6,342 bases of DNA, taken from the NCBI GenBank assembly GCA_900556795.1, contig USQD01000123.1, forward strand, positions 1 through 6,342, in the 5' to 3' direction. How positions within the stretch are numbered: the stretch's first letter is position 1; every line of letters starts with the position of its first letter. The DNA comes from an uncultured Prevotella sp. (GTDB taxonomy: Bacteria > Bacteroidota > Bacteroidia > Bacteroidales > Bacteroidaceae). A program made the position numbers and the translations under genes. The notes below the pieces were generated by a model. That model worked only from the letters and a program-made list of their open reading frames with translations. It had not been told where the DNA came from and did not search any database. Positions 5,713-6,342 of this stretch are shown piece by piece.

Positions 5713-6183
5713 ATGATACAGCGCAAACAGACTCTGTTTCTGCTTTTGGCGGTAATCGTATGTGCGCTCTGCCTGTTCCTGCCAGTTGGCAGCGTTGAGC
5801 CAAAGGGAATGGGCGCAGACAGTCTGGTTTACAATCTGGGCGTGGTGATGGGAGATGGCGGTCTTGCTGTCTCTACCACCTGTATCCCCTTGTTTGTCCT
5901 GCTGAGCGTAACGGCGATACTATCGTTGGTAACAATATTCCTTTATAAGAATCGCAAGGTTCAGATGTCAATCTGCAAGAACGCCATGCTGCTCAATGTG
6001 CTCTGGCTCATCGACTATGTTCTGATTCTCTTCGGCATCATTCCGATTCCGGAGATAGAGGGCAAGGTGAGCATCGAGTTTGCAGCCTGCCTGCCTATCG
6101 TCAGCATCATCCTGCTGGCAATGGCCTACAAGGGCATCAATGACGATGAAAAGCTGGTAAAGGCAGCAGATCGCATCCGATAA
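5713..6183 (+). CDS. DUF4293 family four-helix membrane protein
   Basis: A 156-residue integral membrane protein with four predicted transmembrane segments at about 8-25, 57-78, 90-110 and 122-139. The opening MIQRKQTLFLLLAVIV and the closing DEKLVKAADRIR are the hallmarks of the DUF4293 family, found in Bacteroidota. Its function is unknown. The first loop (26-56) is moderately long and Gly-rich, and by the positive-inside rule the KNRK at 79-82 and the C-terminal tail should be cytoplasmic. The start codon follows A/G-rich sequence (GGAAGAAAAG) and lies 17 bp after the rpoZ stop, so the two are almost certainly on one mRNA. The length is normal for the family. No catalytic motif is visible. 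Confidence -1.
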   Translation: MIQRKQTLFLLLAVIVCALCLFLPVGSVEPKGMGADSLVYNLGVVMGDGGLAVSTTCIPLFVLLSVTAILSLVTIFLYKNRKVQMSICKNAMLLNVLWLIDYVLILFGIIPIPEIEGKVSIEFAACLPIVSIILLAMAYKGINDDEKLVKAADRIR

Positions 6184-6190
6184 GGGCTTG

Positions 6191-6227
6191 ATTCTTGAAA
6201 GAATGCTAAAAAAGCCTATAAAATAGG
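6191..6227 (+). terminator. Weak hairpins after the bamD-rpoZ-DUF4293 cluster
   Basis: ATTCT/AGAAT around TGAA (6191-6204) and CCTAT/ATAGG around AAA (6215-6227) follow the last stop. Both stems are short and A+T-rich, with no T-tract, so termination here is only possible. Confidence -1.
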
Positions 6228-6234
6228 ATAAAAA

Positions 6235-6266
6235 TTTGTGGGTACCAAATAAAAGTAGTACCTTTG
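6235..6266 (+). promoter_or_regulatory. Strong Bacteroidota promoter for the next gene
   Basis: The -33 element TTTG (6235-6238) and -7 element TACCTTTG (6259-6266) are spaced by 20 bp. Transcription would start near 6270, giving a leader of about 70 nt to the ATG at 6340. This marks a new transcription unit separate from the bamD cluster. Confidence -1.
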
Positions 6267-6271
6267 CACCC

Positions 6272-6290
6272 GCTGTCACGAGATGGCAGC
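6272..6290 (+). promoter_or_regulatory. Hairpin at the 5' end of the next gene's leader
   Basis: GCTGTCA (6272-6278) pairs with TGGCAGC (6284-6290) in a 7-bp stem with one G-T pair and a 5-nt loop (CGAGA). It lies within a few bases of the predicted transcript start and is followed by about 50 nt of A/T-rich, unstructured sequence up to the ATG. It may stabilise the mRNA or be part of a regulatory leader; no riboswitch family was recognised. Confidence -1.
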
Positions 6291-6339
6291 ATAAAATTCA
6301 AACCTCATTTAATAATTAAATTAAAATTAGATTTTAAAA

Positions 6340-6342
6340 ATG
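6340..6342 (+). CDS. Start codon of an unidentified gene cut by the window edge
   Basis: Only the ATG is present. It is supported by the strong promoter, the leader hairpin and the A-rich sequence just before it (TTTTAAAAATG), which suits Bacteroidota translation starts. The product cannot be named. Confidence -1.

Noticed and set aside
6205..6215. GCT/AGC mini-hairpin after DUF4293
   Set aside because: A 3-bp stem in A-rich DNA is expected by chance.

Overview
The window comes from a member of the Bacteroidota, most likely order Bacteroidales and probably Prevotellaceae (Prevotella/Segatella-like). This rests on Bacteroidota-type promoters (TTTG, 19-20 bp, TAnnTTTG) before bamD and before the last start codon, the lack of strong Shine-Dalgarno sequences, Bacteroidota versions of UvrB, BamD and RNA polymerase omega, a DUF4293 protein, and a fimbrillin-like lipoprotein with an acidic residue cluster after the lipid-bearing cysteine. 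The genus is inferred from protein style, not from a database match.

Layout: (1) 1-1784, minus strand, is the N-terminal 594 residues of a large surface lipoprotein that runs off the left edge. It has a lipoprotein signal, a fimbrillin/Mfa-like region and five 26-residue BspA-type leucine-rich repeats. (2) 1785-2178 is a non-coding stretch packed with short palindromes: five GGATT-NNN-AATCC hairpins with compensatory stem changes, two GCCCT-NNN-AGGGC hairpins, a compound direct repeat and a 32-bp inverted pair. (3) 2179-4299, minus strand, is a complete uvrB for nucleotide excision repair, with a Gly/Ser-rich insert before its UvrC-binding motif. (4) 4300-4435 is a divergent promoter region with a 7-bp dyad between the two promoters. 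(5) 4436-6183, plus strand, is a compact cluster of bamD (outer-membrane protein assembly lipoprotein), an rpoZ-like RNA polymerase omega gene and a four-helix DUF4293 membrane protein, probably one transcript. (6) 6184-6342 holds weak hairpins, a strong Bacteroidota promoter, a leader hairpin, and the ATG of the next gene, cut off by the right edge.

The right half is ordinary housekeeping DNA. The accessory-looking part is 1-2178: a mosaic repeat-bearing surface lipoprotein downstream of a cluster of repetitive palindromes. No new enzymatic or defence system is visible. The signals most worth a second look are the covarying palindromes, the inverted pair upstream of the lipoprotein gene, the two-repeat periodicity of the leucine-rich repeats and the UvrB linker.
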